A stretch of 32,614 nucleotides of DNA, taken from Planctomycetaceae bacterium. GTDB lineage: Bacteria > Planctomycetota > Planctomycetia > Pirellulales > UBA1268. The position numbers and the translations under genes were made by a program. Of the stretch, positions 15,462 through 23,634 are shown piece by piece (within the stretch, counting starts at the first letter, position 1; each line of letters starts with the position of its first letter). The stretch lies in NCBI GenBank assembly GCA_005791575.1, contig SXWA01000002.1:1-32614 (forward strand). Reading direction: 5' to 3'. The notes under the pieces are model-generated. The model made no database searches. It had not been told where the DNA came from and saw nothing but the letters and a program-made list of their open reading frames with translations.

Positions 15462-17822
15462 TCAATTGCGGAACAGGAGTTCCTTGGCGTTGAGCAGCGC
15501 CCAGGCGAGATCCTCGGCGGCGGTCCGCGCGTCGGCCGCGGTGGCGAAGGTCGCCACGGCGGCATCGCGCTCGGCCGGCGTGGGGGGCCGGACGAGCGCC
15601 GTCCAGAACAGTTCGTCGACGATCTCCCCGGGGCTGCGGTCGGCGCTGATCAACCGGGCGATCCGGTTGTCGCCGTCGGCGAGGCGGCCGTGGAGGCCGC
15701 TGCCCCCCACCAGATCGAGCGCTTGGGAGAGGGTCGGTTCGTTGCTCCGCTCGCACTCGCAGGCCAGCAGCCGCTCGGGCCGGCCGAAGAGGCGCAGGAA
15801 CCGGTCCCCGTCTGCCACCTGCCGGCGGACCCTTTCGACCCCCGCGACCTCGCCGGCCCGCGTGCCCGCCGGATAGCCCTCGAACCGGGCGGCGGCACCG
15901 AGAATCCGCGCCTGGGAATCGAGGATCCGTTCGGCGGAGCGGCGCCGGACGATCGCCCGGGCATAGAGCGATTCATCGGCCGCGATCCCCCCGCTGTCGG
16001 CCCCCTGGGCCGCCGGCACGTCGGCCCCCTGGGCCGCCGGCAGATCGGCTGCCCGCGCCGCCAGGCCATACACCCGCGACGCGCAGAGAAGGCGGACCAG
16101 CGCCCGGACATCGTGGCCCGAGGCGATGAAGGCGTCGGTGAGCCGCTCGAGGAGCGCGGGGTGCGAGGCGGGATTGGTGTCGCGGAGATCGTCCACCGGC
16201 TCCACGAGCCCGCGCCCCATGACATGGAACCAGATCCGGTTGACCTGCGCCCGGGCGAAGCGCCGGCTGCCCGGGGCGGTCATCCAGTGCGCGAGGCCCC
16301 CGAGTCGGTCGTCGGCGGGGGCCGGATTCTCGCCGAGCCAGCGCGGCCGCGCTGGCGACTTGGTGCGCGGGTTCTTCAGTTCCTCCGGCTCCTTCACCAG
16401 CACCTTCTGCTCGCCGACGAACTCGTGGCTGTCGAGCTTGTCCTGCCGATCGTTGGCCACCACCTCGTAGTCGATGCCGGTGAACACCGCCGACCAGTCG
16501 TGGTATTCGTCCTGGAGCCAGTGGTCGAAGGGATGGTTGTGGCATTTGGCGCATTGGAGGCGGACGCCGAGGAACACCTGCGCGACCGTCTCGGCGCGGA
16601 GCTGCGGCTCGCGGTGGGCGCGCCAGAAGTTGGCCGGTGGAACCTCGTAGGTGCTGCCCCGCGCGGCGACGATCTCGCGGACGAACCGATCGAGCGGCAT
16701 GTTGTCGGCGAACGCCTTCCGCATCCACTCGTGGAACACCGTCACCCCCTTGGCGTCGAGGGTCTTCTCCTCGGTGCGGAGGAGGTCGCCCCAGATCGCG
16801 GCCCACTGGAGCGCCCATTCGGGGCGTGCGAGGAGCGCGTCGACGAGCCGCTCCCGCTTGTCGGGGGCACTGTCGGCGGCAAACGCCCGGGCCTCGTCCG
16901 GCGTGGGGAGCACGCCGAGGAGATCGAGATGGATGCGCCGCACGAAGACGAGATCCGCGGCCGGCGGCGCGGGGTTCACGCCGAGTTGTCGGAGGCGGGC
17001 GAACACCTCCTCATCGACCAGATTCACCGGATCGGGTCCGGTCCATTGGAATGCCGTTCGCGCTGGCACCAGCGCCACACGTGCCACGGTCTGAGCGGTG
17101 AGATAGCGGACGGCGACCGAGACGAGCGTCGGCCGCGGCAGGGAGACGACTCCGTCTGCCGACACCGTGACGAGCGGGTCGGACGGCTCGTAGACCGCCA
17201 TCCGCGTCACGTCGGCCGATCGGCCGTCGGCGAACGTGGCGGTGACCCGCAGTGGCACCGCCCCCGCTGCCCCTATGACACAGTCGATCACCGCGTCGGC
17301 GGGCTCGACTTTCAGCCCTGTCACCTCGGCACCTTCGGGCGGCGGCCCCGCGGCCCCTCCCGCGATCCACTGCCGGAGAATGGCAAACTCGGGATCGTCG
17401 CTGCCGAACCGGCGGCCGCCCCCATGGGGCACGGCGGCGGTCGCCTTGAGGAGGAGCAGGCTCCGTTCGGGCTCGACACGGTTGATCCGCCGCCCGGCCG
17501 CCGACTCGACGAGCGCCTGCCAATCGGCCGCCGGATCCTGGCCGCGGAGGGAGAGGAACAGCCCCCCTTTGCCGTTGAGATTGCCGTGGCAGGTGCCGGC
17601 GTTGCAGCCCCCCTTGGCGAGGACCGCCATCACGTCGGTCGCGAACGCCACGCTGGCACCGACGGGTGCCGCTTCGAGCGCGCGGGGAGCGGCCGCCCCG
17701 GCAGGTGCGTCGCCGGCCAACGCCGGCAGCGTGGCGAGTGCCCCCGCGACGAGCCACCCGGCAACGCCCAGCGTTTTGGCCGGGCCAGAGCAGAGCTGGT
17801 GCGGGGCAGACGGAATTCGCAT
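15462..17822 (-). CDS. DUF1549/DUF1553 domain protein with planctomycete cytochrome motif
   Basis: The 786-residue protein has a signal peptide (about 15-37). An N-terminal planctomycete cytochrome-like motif GGCNAGTCHGN (C73, C78, H79) has four rather than two residues between its cysteines. A bacterial Ig-like (BIG2-type) stretch follows (about 150-250), then DUF1549 (VFVRRIHLDLLGVLPTP onward) with a second motif QCAKCHNHPFDHW (C424-H428), and DUF1553 (SRRFARAQVNRIWFHVMGRG to the end). It starts the three-gene operon. The start is uncertain: ATG 17822 and the upstream GTG 17852 both lack a good Shine-Dalgarno. An in-frame 24-base tandem duplication encodes PAAQGAD twice. The family's biochemical function is not established. 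Confidence 0.92.
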   Translation of the reverse strand: MRIPSAPHQLCSGPAKTLGVAGWLVAGALATLPALAGDAPAGAAAPRALEAAPVGASVAFATDVMAVLAKGGCNAGTCHGNLNGKGGLFLSLRGQDPAADWQALVESAAGRRINRVEPERSLLLLKATAAVPHGGGRRFGSDDPEFAILRQWIAGGAAGPPPEGAEVTGLKVEPADAVIDCVIGAAGAVPLRVTATFADGRSADVTRMAVYEPSDPLVTVSADGVVSLPRPTLVSVAVRYLTAQTVARVALVPARTAFQWTGPDPVNLVDEEVFARLRQLGVNPAPPAADLVFVRRIHLDLLGVLPTPDEARAFAADSAPDKRERLVDALLARPEWALQWAAIWGDLLRTEEKTLDAKGVTVFHEWMRKAFADNMPLDRFVREIVAARGSTYEVPPANFWRAHREPQLRAETVAQVFLGVRLQCAKCHNHPFDHWLQDEYHDWSAVFTGIDYEVVANDRQDKLDSHEFVGEQKVLVKEPEELKNPRTKSPARPRWLGENPAPADDRLGGLAHWMTAPGSRRFARAQVNRIWFHVMGRGLVEPVDDLRDTNPASHPALLERLTDAFIASGHDVRALVRLLCASRVYGLAARAADLPAAQGADVPAAQGADSGGIAADESLYARAIVRRRSAERILDSQARILGAAARFEGYPAGTRAGEVAGVERVRRQVADGDRFLRLFGRPERLLACECERSNEPTLSQALDLVGGSGLHGRLADGDNRIARLISADRSPGEIVDELFWTALVRPPTPAERDAAVATFATAADARTAAEDLAWALLNAKELLFRN
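15996..16043. repeat. 24-bp tandem duplication inside the DUF1553 gene
   Basis: Two consecutive 24-base units beginning GTCGGCCCCCTGGGCCGCC differ only in the last base. They keep the reading frame and encode (L/V)PAAQGAD twice, in a linker between conserved blocks. Confidence 0.85.
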
Positions 17823-17931
17823 CGGAGGACCGCCATGGTCCGTGGCATCCACCCACGGTCCGACAAGTCTACCAACGACCGCCTCGCCCGGTCGCCAGCG
17901 GTCTTCCGGCCCAGCACACCGTGCCTCCGCC

Positions 17932-18396
17932 CTACTCCTTCTTCAGCCGCGCGACGTGCGGCTTCGTCTGGCCGAACCAGGCGCCGATCGTACCGGCGAC
18001 GTCCTTGCTCGTCTCCATCGTCGCCGGGCTCCCATCCTCGCCGGGAATGAAGGTCGCCGTCACTTTGAGCGAACCCTCCTTCCACGTCAGCGTGGTGTCG
18101 TCGACGACCGTGATGTCTTTGAGCGAAAACCACATGCGGATGTTGAAGACGCCGTTGGGAACCGCGGGGTCGGAGAAGCGTGCCGCGAGCTTTCCGTCCT
18201 TCTCGCTGATCTCGATGATCCTCCGCGTACCGACCAGCGCGTAGGGCTCCTTCCAGGTTCCAACCCACTTGCGGAGCGACGGATCGCCCCCCTCCTGGCC
18301 CAGCGCGCCACGGATGGGCGAGCCAACGGCGAGCGCCGTCACCAGCGCCACCGCCACCGGCATCGCCCGGCACCCACGCTTCGCTGCTCCCCGCAT
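17932..18396 (-). CDS. Small secreted protein of unknown function
   Basis: The 154-residue protein has a signal peptide (about 12-34). The mature domain begins DPSLRKWVGTWKE and alternates short hydrophobic strands (RRIIEISEKDGKLAARFSD, DITVVDDTTLTWKEGSLKVTATF), which suggests a small beta-barrel such as a lipocalin-like fold. This is an inference from pattern and no family is certain. GAGGG lies five bases before the ATG, supporting this start. It is on the same strand as the hydrolase upstream (gap about 110 bases) and the DUF1549 operon downstream (gap about 109 bases); co-transcription is possible but not shown. Confidence 0.75.
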   Translation of the reverse strand: MRGAAKRGCRAMPVAVALVTALAVGSPIRGALGQEGGDPSLRKWVGTWKEPYALVGTRRIIEISEKDGKLAARFSDPAVPNGVFNIRMWFSLKDITVVDDTTLTWKEGSLKVTATFIPGEDGSPATMETSKDVAGTIGAWFGQTKPHVARLKKE

Positions 18397-18506
18397 GGCA
18401 CCCTCACACGTGAAACGTCACAACCACCCGCGGGGGGTACGCTACACCGGCCGCGGATGCCTGACAATGCTGCGGGACCGCGTCGCGCTGCCGGCACGCG
18501 GGTGGG

Positions 18507-19904
18507 TCAGCGGGGCACGGCATTGCTCGGCGGCGACTCGAGCCCGACCGTGTTCACGGCGATCACACGGTAGCGATGCTCCACGCCCGGCACCGGCTCC
18601 GGGAGCGGGAAGCGCAGCGGCACCAGCGGCTGCGACGGGGTGTCGCTGTAGAGCAGGTTCTGGAACACCGGCCGGCCGAAGGAGTTCTTCGGGTTCTCCG
18701 GGAACGTGGCGATCCGCACGCCGTCGCGCTCGATGACGAACCCCGCCAATCCGCTCTCCAGGTCGGCGACTGCCTCCCAGACGAGGTCGGTGCCCTCGAT
18801 GCGCACGCCGATCGGCGCCGTGGGCGGGCTGGCATCGGCGACCAGCGTGTCCTTCACGTATTCCATCCAGGCGCGGGCGATCGACCCGTTCGGCAACCAA
18901 CCGACGGAGAGGGGATCGCCGCTGAATCGATCCGCCGCCACCGCCTCCCCACCGGTGATCGGCGCCAGCCACGCGCCGGCGCCGGAGAGGGCGCGCAGCG
19001 ACTCCCCCGGCTTCTCCGGCAGCCGCGCCGTGAGGCAGGCGTCGAGCCACGGGATCGCGAGGTAGCGCTGATTCCCGCAGTCGTGGCTGCTGAGCGGGTC
19101 GATCGCCACCGCCACCAGGCCACCACGGCTCCGCAGCGCATGGAAAAACACCTGATTGGCAGGCCAAACCCCCTTGAAGCGCTCGTCCCCCTCGATCACT
19201 CCTTCCTTCACCCCGAGGTTGCAGACCAGCGGCACCGTCAGCACGGCATCATCGAGCCGATGGTGCCGGATACCGGGCCGGGCCGGATCCGCCTCGAGCA
19301 GCGGCACGCCCGACCGCAACCACGCCGCGGCGACGCGCTCCGGGTGGAGGAGCACCATGCCGCCGGCCCAGTGGCCGCCGCCGCTGTGGCCCCACAGCGC
19401 CCAGGGCACGCTGGCCAGTTCCGGGTGGCCGGAGAGCATCCCCAGTTCAGCGAGTGCCCGTTGGAACACCGCGTCCGAACCGTTCCGCGGATCGCACCAG
19501 CGTTGGCAGTCGGCTTTGTCGGGTTGCTCATACGCCGGTGCGAGCAGGGCGCAGCCATGCCGGGCCGCGAGCGCCTGCCAGTGGAGGTCGTGGGCGCCCG
19601 TGAGCCCCGACGAGCAGGAGCCCTCGCCGCAGCCATGCTGATGGACGATCACACCCCGGAGCGTGGCCGTGCCGGCAGGGATCCACAGGGTGTGGGTGAC
19701 CGGGTAGGCCAGTCCCGCCGCTTCGGTGGCGGCCTCGTAACGCACCCGGTGGTAGGGCGGTTCCACCGGCGGCCGCTTGTCGTAGGGCGGCTCCTGGCCG
19801 AAGCCGGCGCCCGCCGCAGCCCACACCACACAGGCCCCCCACCGGAGCGTGCCTCCCGTTCGCTGCAGCGCTCGCCCCGTGGGGGTCGTGATCTGTCTGG
19901 TCAT
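18507..19904 (-). CDS. Secreted alpha/beta hydrolase with C-terminal FN3-like domain
   Basis: The 465-residue protein has an N-terminal hydrophobic segment (about 20-36) that looks like a signal peptide. A nucleophile elbow GHSGGGH (serine 174) and an oxyanion-like HQHGCGEG (88-95) place it in the alpha/beta hydrolase fold near PHB-depolymerase or acetyl-xylan-esterase-like secreted enzymes. [11 protein letters not shown] may hold the catalytic histidine region. The last about 110 residues ([20 protein letters not shown] through [15 protein letters not shown]) look like a fibronectin type III domain. The substrate is unknown; an extracellular ester or polysaccharide-linked ester is a guess from family. 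Several cysteines suggest disulfides, consistent with export. Confidence 0.85.
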   Translation of the reverse strand: MTRQITTPTGRALQRTGGTLRWGACVVWAAAGAGFGQEPPYDKRPPVEPPYHRVRYEAATEAAGLAYPVTHTLWIPAGTATLRGVIVHQHGCGEGSCSSGLTGAHDLHWQALAARHGCALLAPAYEQPDKADCQRWCDPRNGSDAVFQRALAELGMLSGHPELASVPWALWGHSGGGHWAGGMVLLHPERVAAAWLRSGVPLLEADPARPGIRHHRLDDAVLTVPLVCNLGVKEGVIEGDERFKGVWPANQVFFHALRSRGGLVAVAIDPLSSHDCGNQRYLAIPWLDACLTARLPEKPGESLRALSGAGAWLAPITGGEAVAADRFSGDPLSVGWLPNGSIARAWMEYVKDTLVADASPPTAPIGVRIEGTDLVWEAVADLESGLAGFVIERDGVRIATFPENPKNSFGRPVFQNLLYSDTPSQPLVPLRFPLPEPVPGVEHRYRVIAVNTVGLESPPSNAVPR

Positions 19905-20295
19905 GGCCGTTTGGCTCCGGGCGGTATCGCGCTGGACAGGCTACCAGCCGGGCAACCGAAGCGCGCGCCACGGGTATGCTGTCCATCGCGCGCCGCCGCC
20001 GTGTGAAGCGGCGTTCCCCCTTGAGTCCGCGATGCCCGCTTGCCGTGCCATCACCGTCTGCCTGGCGGTCGCGCTCTTTGCCCTGGGTGGGGCGTGGAGC
20101 CGGGCCCCGGCGCCCTCGACGACGGCTTCGTGCTCGACAAGCACCCCGGCCAACCCAACCGGCTGACGACCATTCCCGGTTCGATCCCCGCCCGGCGCCG
20201 ACCTCCGAAGCCGGCCGCCGATCCGGCTGCCACCCCGGCTGCAGCTCCGGCCGCCGGCAGTCGAGCGAAGTAAGCATCGGCATCGCTGCCGCCGA
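19905..20295. other. 391-base region with only a doubtful small ORF
   Basis: This is the space between the hydrolase start and the end of the DUF1653 gene, both minus strand. It contains the possible small secreted peptide listed separately. No RNA gene or strong terminator was seen. Confidence 0.5.
20032..20273 (+). pseudogene. Possible small secreted protein, apparently frameshifted
   Basis: From the ATG at 20032 the frame encodes a clear signal-like segment (MPACRAITVCLAVALFALGG) but then becomes serine/threonine-rich and stops at 20166. A different plus frame through the same region continues as PGPGALDDGFVLDKHPGQPN and on to a Pro/Ala-rich tail with a TAA at 20273. Joining the two at the G-rich stretch around 20085-20105 would give a secreted peptide of about 80 residues. 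This could be a decayed gene, a sequencing error or chance. No homologue is recognised. Confidence 0.3.
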
Positions 20296-20517
20296 TCAGC
20301 CGCCGACTTCGAGCGCCGCGAAGCGGGGCACGTGGCTGCCGCCGACGACCACGGCCTCGAGGAACATCGCCGCGGGGCGCACCCAGAGGGCGCGGTCGCC
20401 GTATTCCTGCCGGTAGACCACCAGCTCCTCGAGCGTCTCGCTGTGGCGCGCGCAGCCGATGACCGTGTATTCGCGTCCCTTGTAGTGCCGGTAGCGGCCC
20501 GGTCGAACGGTCTCCAT
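20296..20517 (-). CDS. DUF1653 domain protein
   Basis: The 73-residue protein matches the compact DUF1653 family: PGRYRHYKGREYTVIG near the start, then ARHSETLEELVVYRQ and DRALWVRPAAMFLE. The family's function is unknown. Two ATGs are possible: the ORF start at 20523 has GGGGAGG only two bases away, while the ATG at 20517 has it at a normal eight bases, so the second is preferred. It is transcribed away from the lipoyl-carrier gene, with about 236 bases between the two starts. Confidence 0.9.
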   Translation of the reverse strand: METVRPGRYRHYKGREYTVIGCARHSETLEELVVYRQEYGDRALWVRPAAMFLEAVVVGGSHVPRFAALEVGG

Positions 20518-20664
20518 CCGCATCTCCTCCCCGTGTCTTTTGCGATCGGGCCCCGCACACCGCCTCGCTGGGTCGGCAGTCTACGCCGCCGGCGCGCGTG
20601 CCTCCCGGCGCCGTCGCCTCCGGCATTCCGGCGCCCCTCCACGGCCCATCGACCGGGCCCTGCC

Positions 20665-20687
20665 CCCGACGGGGCTCCGCCGTCGGG
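20665..20687. promoter_or_regulatory. Hairpin upstream of the lipoyl/isoprenoid locus
   Basis: CCCGACGG and CCGTCGGG form a perfect 8-bp stem with a 7-base loop, just before the candidate promoter at 20693-20720. It may be a regulator site or a terminator-like element; no T-run follows. Confidence 0.4.
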
Positions 20688-20692
20688 CTCCC

Positions 20693-20720
20693 TTGAAGGG
20701 GCCGGAGCGCCGGGGATAGT
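20693..20720 (+). promoter_or_regulatory. Candidate promoter for the lipoyl-carrier gene cluster
   Basis: TTGAAG (20693-20698) and GATAGT (20715-20720) are separated by 16 bases, each matching the sigma-70 consensus at four of six positions. Transcription would start about 27 bases before the ATG at 20754. It is the best promoter-like pair I found upstream of the cluster. Confidence 0.45.
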
Positions 20721-20753
20721 CTCGAACCGCCCACCGCCACCTTCCGGTCAGCC

Positions 20754-21248
20754 ATGGAAACGATCCGCTTCCGGCACGCGCACTTCTCGGCCCGGTTCCC
20801 GGTGGACTACCGCTATTCCCCTTCCCACTTCTGGATGGCACCGGTGGAGGATGGATCACGGCCTGTCTGGCGGGTGGGGTTCACGAAGTTCGCCACGCGG
20901 ATGCTCGGGGAATTGGTGGAGATGGTCGTCGAGCCGCCGCTCGGCGCCGCCGTGCAGGCGGGGAGCCGCCTCGGCACCGTCGAGGGTTTCAAGGCGGTGA
21001 GTGATCTCTACTGCGTCGTCGATGGCACGCTGACCGACGTCAACCGGGCGCTGACGGCCGAAGCATGCCTCACCCACGCCGATCCCTACGGCGCCGGCTG
21101 GCTGTATGCCGTCGCGGGGGAACCGGAGGCCGGCCACCTCGACGTGCATGGCTATGTCGCCCTCCTCTCGGCGACGATCGATCGATTGCAGGCCTCACGC
21201 TATAGTGGGGGCGGGTCCGTAGGCAGCCACGGGGAGGAGCGTCCATGA
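20754..21248 (+). CDS. GcvH-like lipoyl carrier protein
   Basis: The 164-residue protein aligns with the H protein of the glycine cleavage system: SPSHFWMAP early, then WRVGFTKFATRMLGELVEM and TVEGFKAVSDLYCVVDG, with GAGWLYAV near the end. Lysine 80 in GFKAVSD corresponds to the lipoylated lysine of GcvH (ESVKAASD in E. coli). It should therefore carry a lipoyl arm if a lipoylation enzyme recognises it. No P, T or L protein gene is nearby, so a role in glycine cleavage is not supported by context; it may serve the adjacent redox genes, as the H-like LbpA proteins do in other pathways (inference). Its TGA overlaps the ATG of the CobW gene. No strong Shine-Dalgarno was seen. Confidence 0.88.
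   Translation: METIRFRHAHFSARFPVDYRYSPSHFWMAPVEDGSRPVWRVGFTKFATRMLGELVEMVVEPPLGAAVQAGSRLGTVEGFKAVSDLYCVVDGTLTDVNRALTAEACLTHADPYGAGWLYAVAGEPEAGHLDVHGYVALLSATIDRLQASRYSGGGSVGSHGEERP
21201..21206 (+). promoter_or_regulatory. Possible internal -10 element before the CobW gene
   Basis: TATAGT, five of six to consensus, lies in the tail of the lipoyl-carrier gene about 39 bases before the next ATG. It is notable in such GC-rich DNA, but no acceptable -35 stands 16-18 bases upstream. Confidence 0.25.
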
Positions 21249-22360
21249 GCCAGCCGACCGCCCGCTACGTGATGGTCGGCGGCTTCCTCGGTGCCGGCAA
21301 GACGACGTCGATCCTCCGCTTCGCCCATTGGCTCACGGCCCGCGGCCTGCGGGTGGGGCTGGTCACCAACGATCAGGGTGGCGGACTGGTCGACACGGCG
21401 CTCGCCGGCGCCCACGGCATGCCGGTCGAGGAGATCGTCGGCGGCTGCTTCTGCTGCCGGTTCACGTCGCTCGTCGAGGCGGCGGAGACCCTCGTCCGCG
21501 ATACCGCCCCCGACGTCCTCATCGCCGAACCGGTGGGGAGCTGCACCGACCTCGTGGCCACGGTGAGCCTGCCGCTGGAGCGGCTCTACGGCGACCGCTT
21601 CACCGTTGCCCCGATGAGCGTGGTGGTCGATCCACTGCGGGCCGAGCGCGTGCTCGGCCTCGCCGCCGCCCGCCTCTCGGAGCACGTCAGCTACATCTAC
21701 CGCAAGCAGCTCGAGGAGGCGGAGATCGTCGTCGTCAACAAGTGCGATCTGGTCGACCGGTCGCGGCTCGACAGGCTCCGCGCGGCGCTGGCGGAGGTGG
21801 CACCGCGGGCGACGGTCTTCGAGTGCTCGGCACGCGAGGGCAACGGTCTGGAGGGGTGGTTCGAGGCCCTGCTTGCCGGCCGCTCACAGGCGACGCCGAT
21901 CGCGGCAATCGACTACGATCGCTACGCACTCGGCGAATCGCTCCTCGGGTGGCTCAACGCCGAGGTCCGCATCGGCAACGGCGCGGGACCCGAGTTCGAC
22001 GGGAACCAACTCCTGCTGACGATCCTCGGGGCCGTGCGCGCGGCCCTCGAGCGCTCCGGCCACGAGATCGCCCACCTCAAGGGCACGCTCGCCGTCGATG
22101 GCGACCCGTACGAGCTCGCCGCCGCGAATCTCGTCCGCACGGCCGACCCCCCCGCCCTCTCGCACCGGCTCTCCGACCCGCTCGATATCGGCCGCCTGCT
22201 CCTCAATCTCCGCGCCGAGGCCGATCCGGACCTCCTCGAGCGCTCCGTCCGTGAAGCGCTCGCTGCGGCCTGCGGCGACCTCCCGCACGAGACCCTCCAT
22301 GTGGAACATTTCCGCCCCGGCCGCCCCGTGCCCACCCACCGGCTTCCCGCCCGCGTCTGA
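21245..22360 (+). CDS. COG0523/CobW-family metal-handling GTPase
   Basis: The 371-residue protein has a Walker A GFLGAGKTT (13-21), the zinc-binding CxCC signature GGCFCC (C68, C70, C71) and the guanine-specificity motif NKCD (165-168). G3E GTPases of this family load or insert metal into client enzymes or cofactors. The client is not indicated by sequence; the neighbouring radical SAM and Fe-S proteins are candidates. The C-terminal half is diverged from the usual CobW C-terminal domain, as I see no obvious match to it. A strong GGGGAGGAG lies before the ATG, which overlaps the previous stop (ATGA). Confidence 0.9.
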   Translation: MSQPTARYVMVGGFLGAGKTTSILRFAHWLTARGLRVGLVTNDQGGGLVDTALAGAHGMPVEEIVGGCFCCRFTSLVEAAETLVRDTAPDVLIAEPVGSCTDLVATVSLPLERLYGDRFTVAPMSVVVDPLRAERVLGLAAARLSEHVSYIYRKQLEEAEIVVVNKCDLVDRSRLDRLRAALAEVAPRATVFECSAREGNGLEGWFEALLAGRSQATPIAAIDYDRYALGESLLGWLNAEVRIGNGAGPEFDGNQLLLTILGAVRAALERSGHEIAHLKGTLAVDGDPYELAAANLVRTADPPALSHRLSDPLDIGRLLLNLRAEADPDLLERSVREALAAACGDLPHETLHVEHFRPGRPVPTHRLPARV

Positions 22361-22383
22361 AGCCCCGAGTCTGAAGCAGTGCC

Positions 22384-23634
22384 ATGATCCTCCCGCAGCT
22401 CACCTCCAGGATCGTCTCGACCGTGGCCCCCAACTGCCTGTGGAAGGCGGGGTGGAACTTCGGTGCGAAGGGGATGCTGTCGGTCGAGCGGTTCCGTGGT
22501 CGGAAGCAGCGTGGCACCGTCTTCCCGCCGTTCCTCCACCTCTCGATCATCAACAGTTGCAACCTCGCCTGCCAGGGCTGCTGGGTCGACGTGGCGGCGC
22601 CGCGGACGATGCTCTCCACCGCACAGCTCGATGCGATCGTCGGCGACGCCAAGGCCCACGGCAATTCGTTCTTCGGGATTCTCGGCGGCGAGCCGTTCCT
22701 CCATCCGGGGCTCTTTGACCTCCTCGAGCGGCACCGCGACTGCTACTTCCAGATCTTCACCAACGGCCAGCTCGTCACCCCCGACGTCGCCCGCCGCCTC
22801 CAGCGCCTCGGCAATGCCACGCCGCTGGTGAGCATCGAGGGGGATGCCGCTGCCAGCGACATCCGCCGCGGCAACCGCCAGGTGCTGTCGCGCACGCTGC
22901 GCGGGCTCGAGGCCTGCCTCGAGGCACGGCTCCTCACCGGCGTGGCCTCGAGCCTCTGCCAGTCGAACATCGACACCCTCCTCACCGAGAAGTGGCTCGA
23001 CCACCTCATCGAACTGGGGGTCCATTACACGTGGTTCCACGGCTACCGCCCCGTGGGCCCCGAATCGTCGCCGGAACTGGCCCTCACCCCGGAGCAGCTC
23101 GTGCGCGTGCGCCGCTTCGTGGTGGAACAGCGCGCCCGCAAGCCGATCGCGATCGTCGACGCCTACTACGACGGCGAGGGCGCGGCCCTCTGCCCGATGG
23201 CGGCGGGGATCACCCACCATGTCGGTCCGTCGGGCTACATCGAGCCCTGCCCGATCATCCAGTTGGCGGTCGACCATGTCGACGACGGTCCGTTCTTCGA
23301 GACGCTGACGAAGTCGGCCTACCTGGCCGACGTCCGCGCCGCGGCTGCCCGCCACAGCCGCGGCTGCATCGTCCTCGAGAACCCCCGGCTGCTCCTCGAG
23401 ATCGCCGACCGGCACGGTGCGAAAGACACCACGCAGCGCGGCACCGCCCGCGCGGAACTGGAGGCGATGACGCCGCGGTCGAGCCAGGACCTCCCCGGCC
23501 GCGAGATCCCCGAGCGGCACTGGATGTATCGCCTTGCCAAGGGGCGCTGGTTCAACGACTTCGGGGCCTATGCCAAGGCGAAGCGCCCCGCCGCGCTGCC
23601 GGCGGCCGGGAGCGCCCGGAGCGACACCCCATGA
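22384..23634 (+). CDS. Radical SAM enzyme of unknown substrate
   Basis: The 416-residue protein has the [4Fe-4S]/SAM motif CNLACQGC (C59, C63, C66) and GGEP (101-104). Later cysteines C270, C289 and C328, around GPSGYIEPCPIIQLA, suggest a SPASM-like auxiliary cluster site, although incomplete compared with typical seven-cysteine SPASM. The N-terminus (PNCLWKAGWNFGAKG) is a short extension before the barrel. It is 23 bases after the CobW gene and overlaps the next gene by ATGA. It could modify a peptide, lipid or cofactor; the isoprenoid genes downstream make a lipid substrate conceivable, but that is inference. It is not obviously HpnH, LipA or MoaA by its motifs. Confidence 0.9.
   Translation: MILPQLTSRIVSTVAPNCLWKAGWNFGAKGMLSVERFRGRKQRGTVFPPFLHLSIINSCNLACQGCWVDVAAPRTMLSTAQLDAIVGDAKAHGNSFFGILGGEPFLHPGLFDLLERHRDCYFQIFTNGQLVTPDVARRLQRLGNATPLVSIEGDAAASDIRRGNRQVLSRTLRGLEACLEARLLTGVASSLCQSNIDTLLTEKWLDHLIELGVHYTWFHGYRPVGPESSPELALTPEQLVRVRRFVVEQRARKPIAIVDAYYDGEGAALCPMAAGITHHVGPSGYIEPCPIIQLAVDHVDDGPFFETLTKSAYLADVRAAAARHSRGCIVLENPRLLLEIADRHGAKDTTQRGTARAELEAMTPRSSQDLPGREIPERHWMYRLAKGRWFNDFGAYAKAKRPAALPAAGSARSDTP

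Noticed and set aside
13725-18050. 1441-residue plus-strand ORF, the longest in the track
   Set aside because: It is antisense to the DUF1549/1553, DUF1501 and WD40/cytochrome genes, which carry clear domains. The translation has no recognisable motif.
22992-23630. N-terminal part of ORF 22992..23996
   Set aside because: It overlaps the radical SAM gene out of frame. Only the part from the ATG at 23631 is supported, by its ATGA overlap and protein-like sequence.
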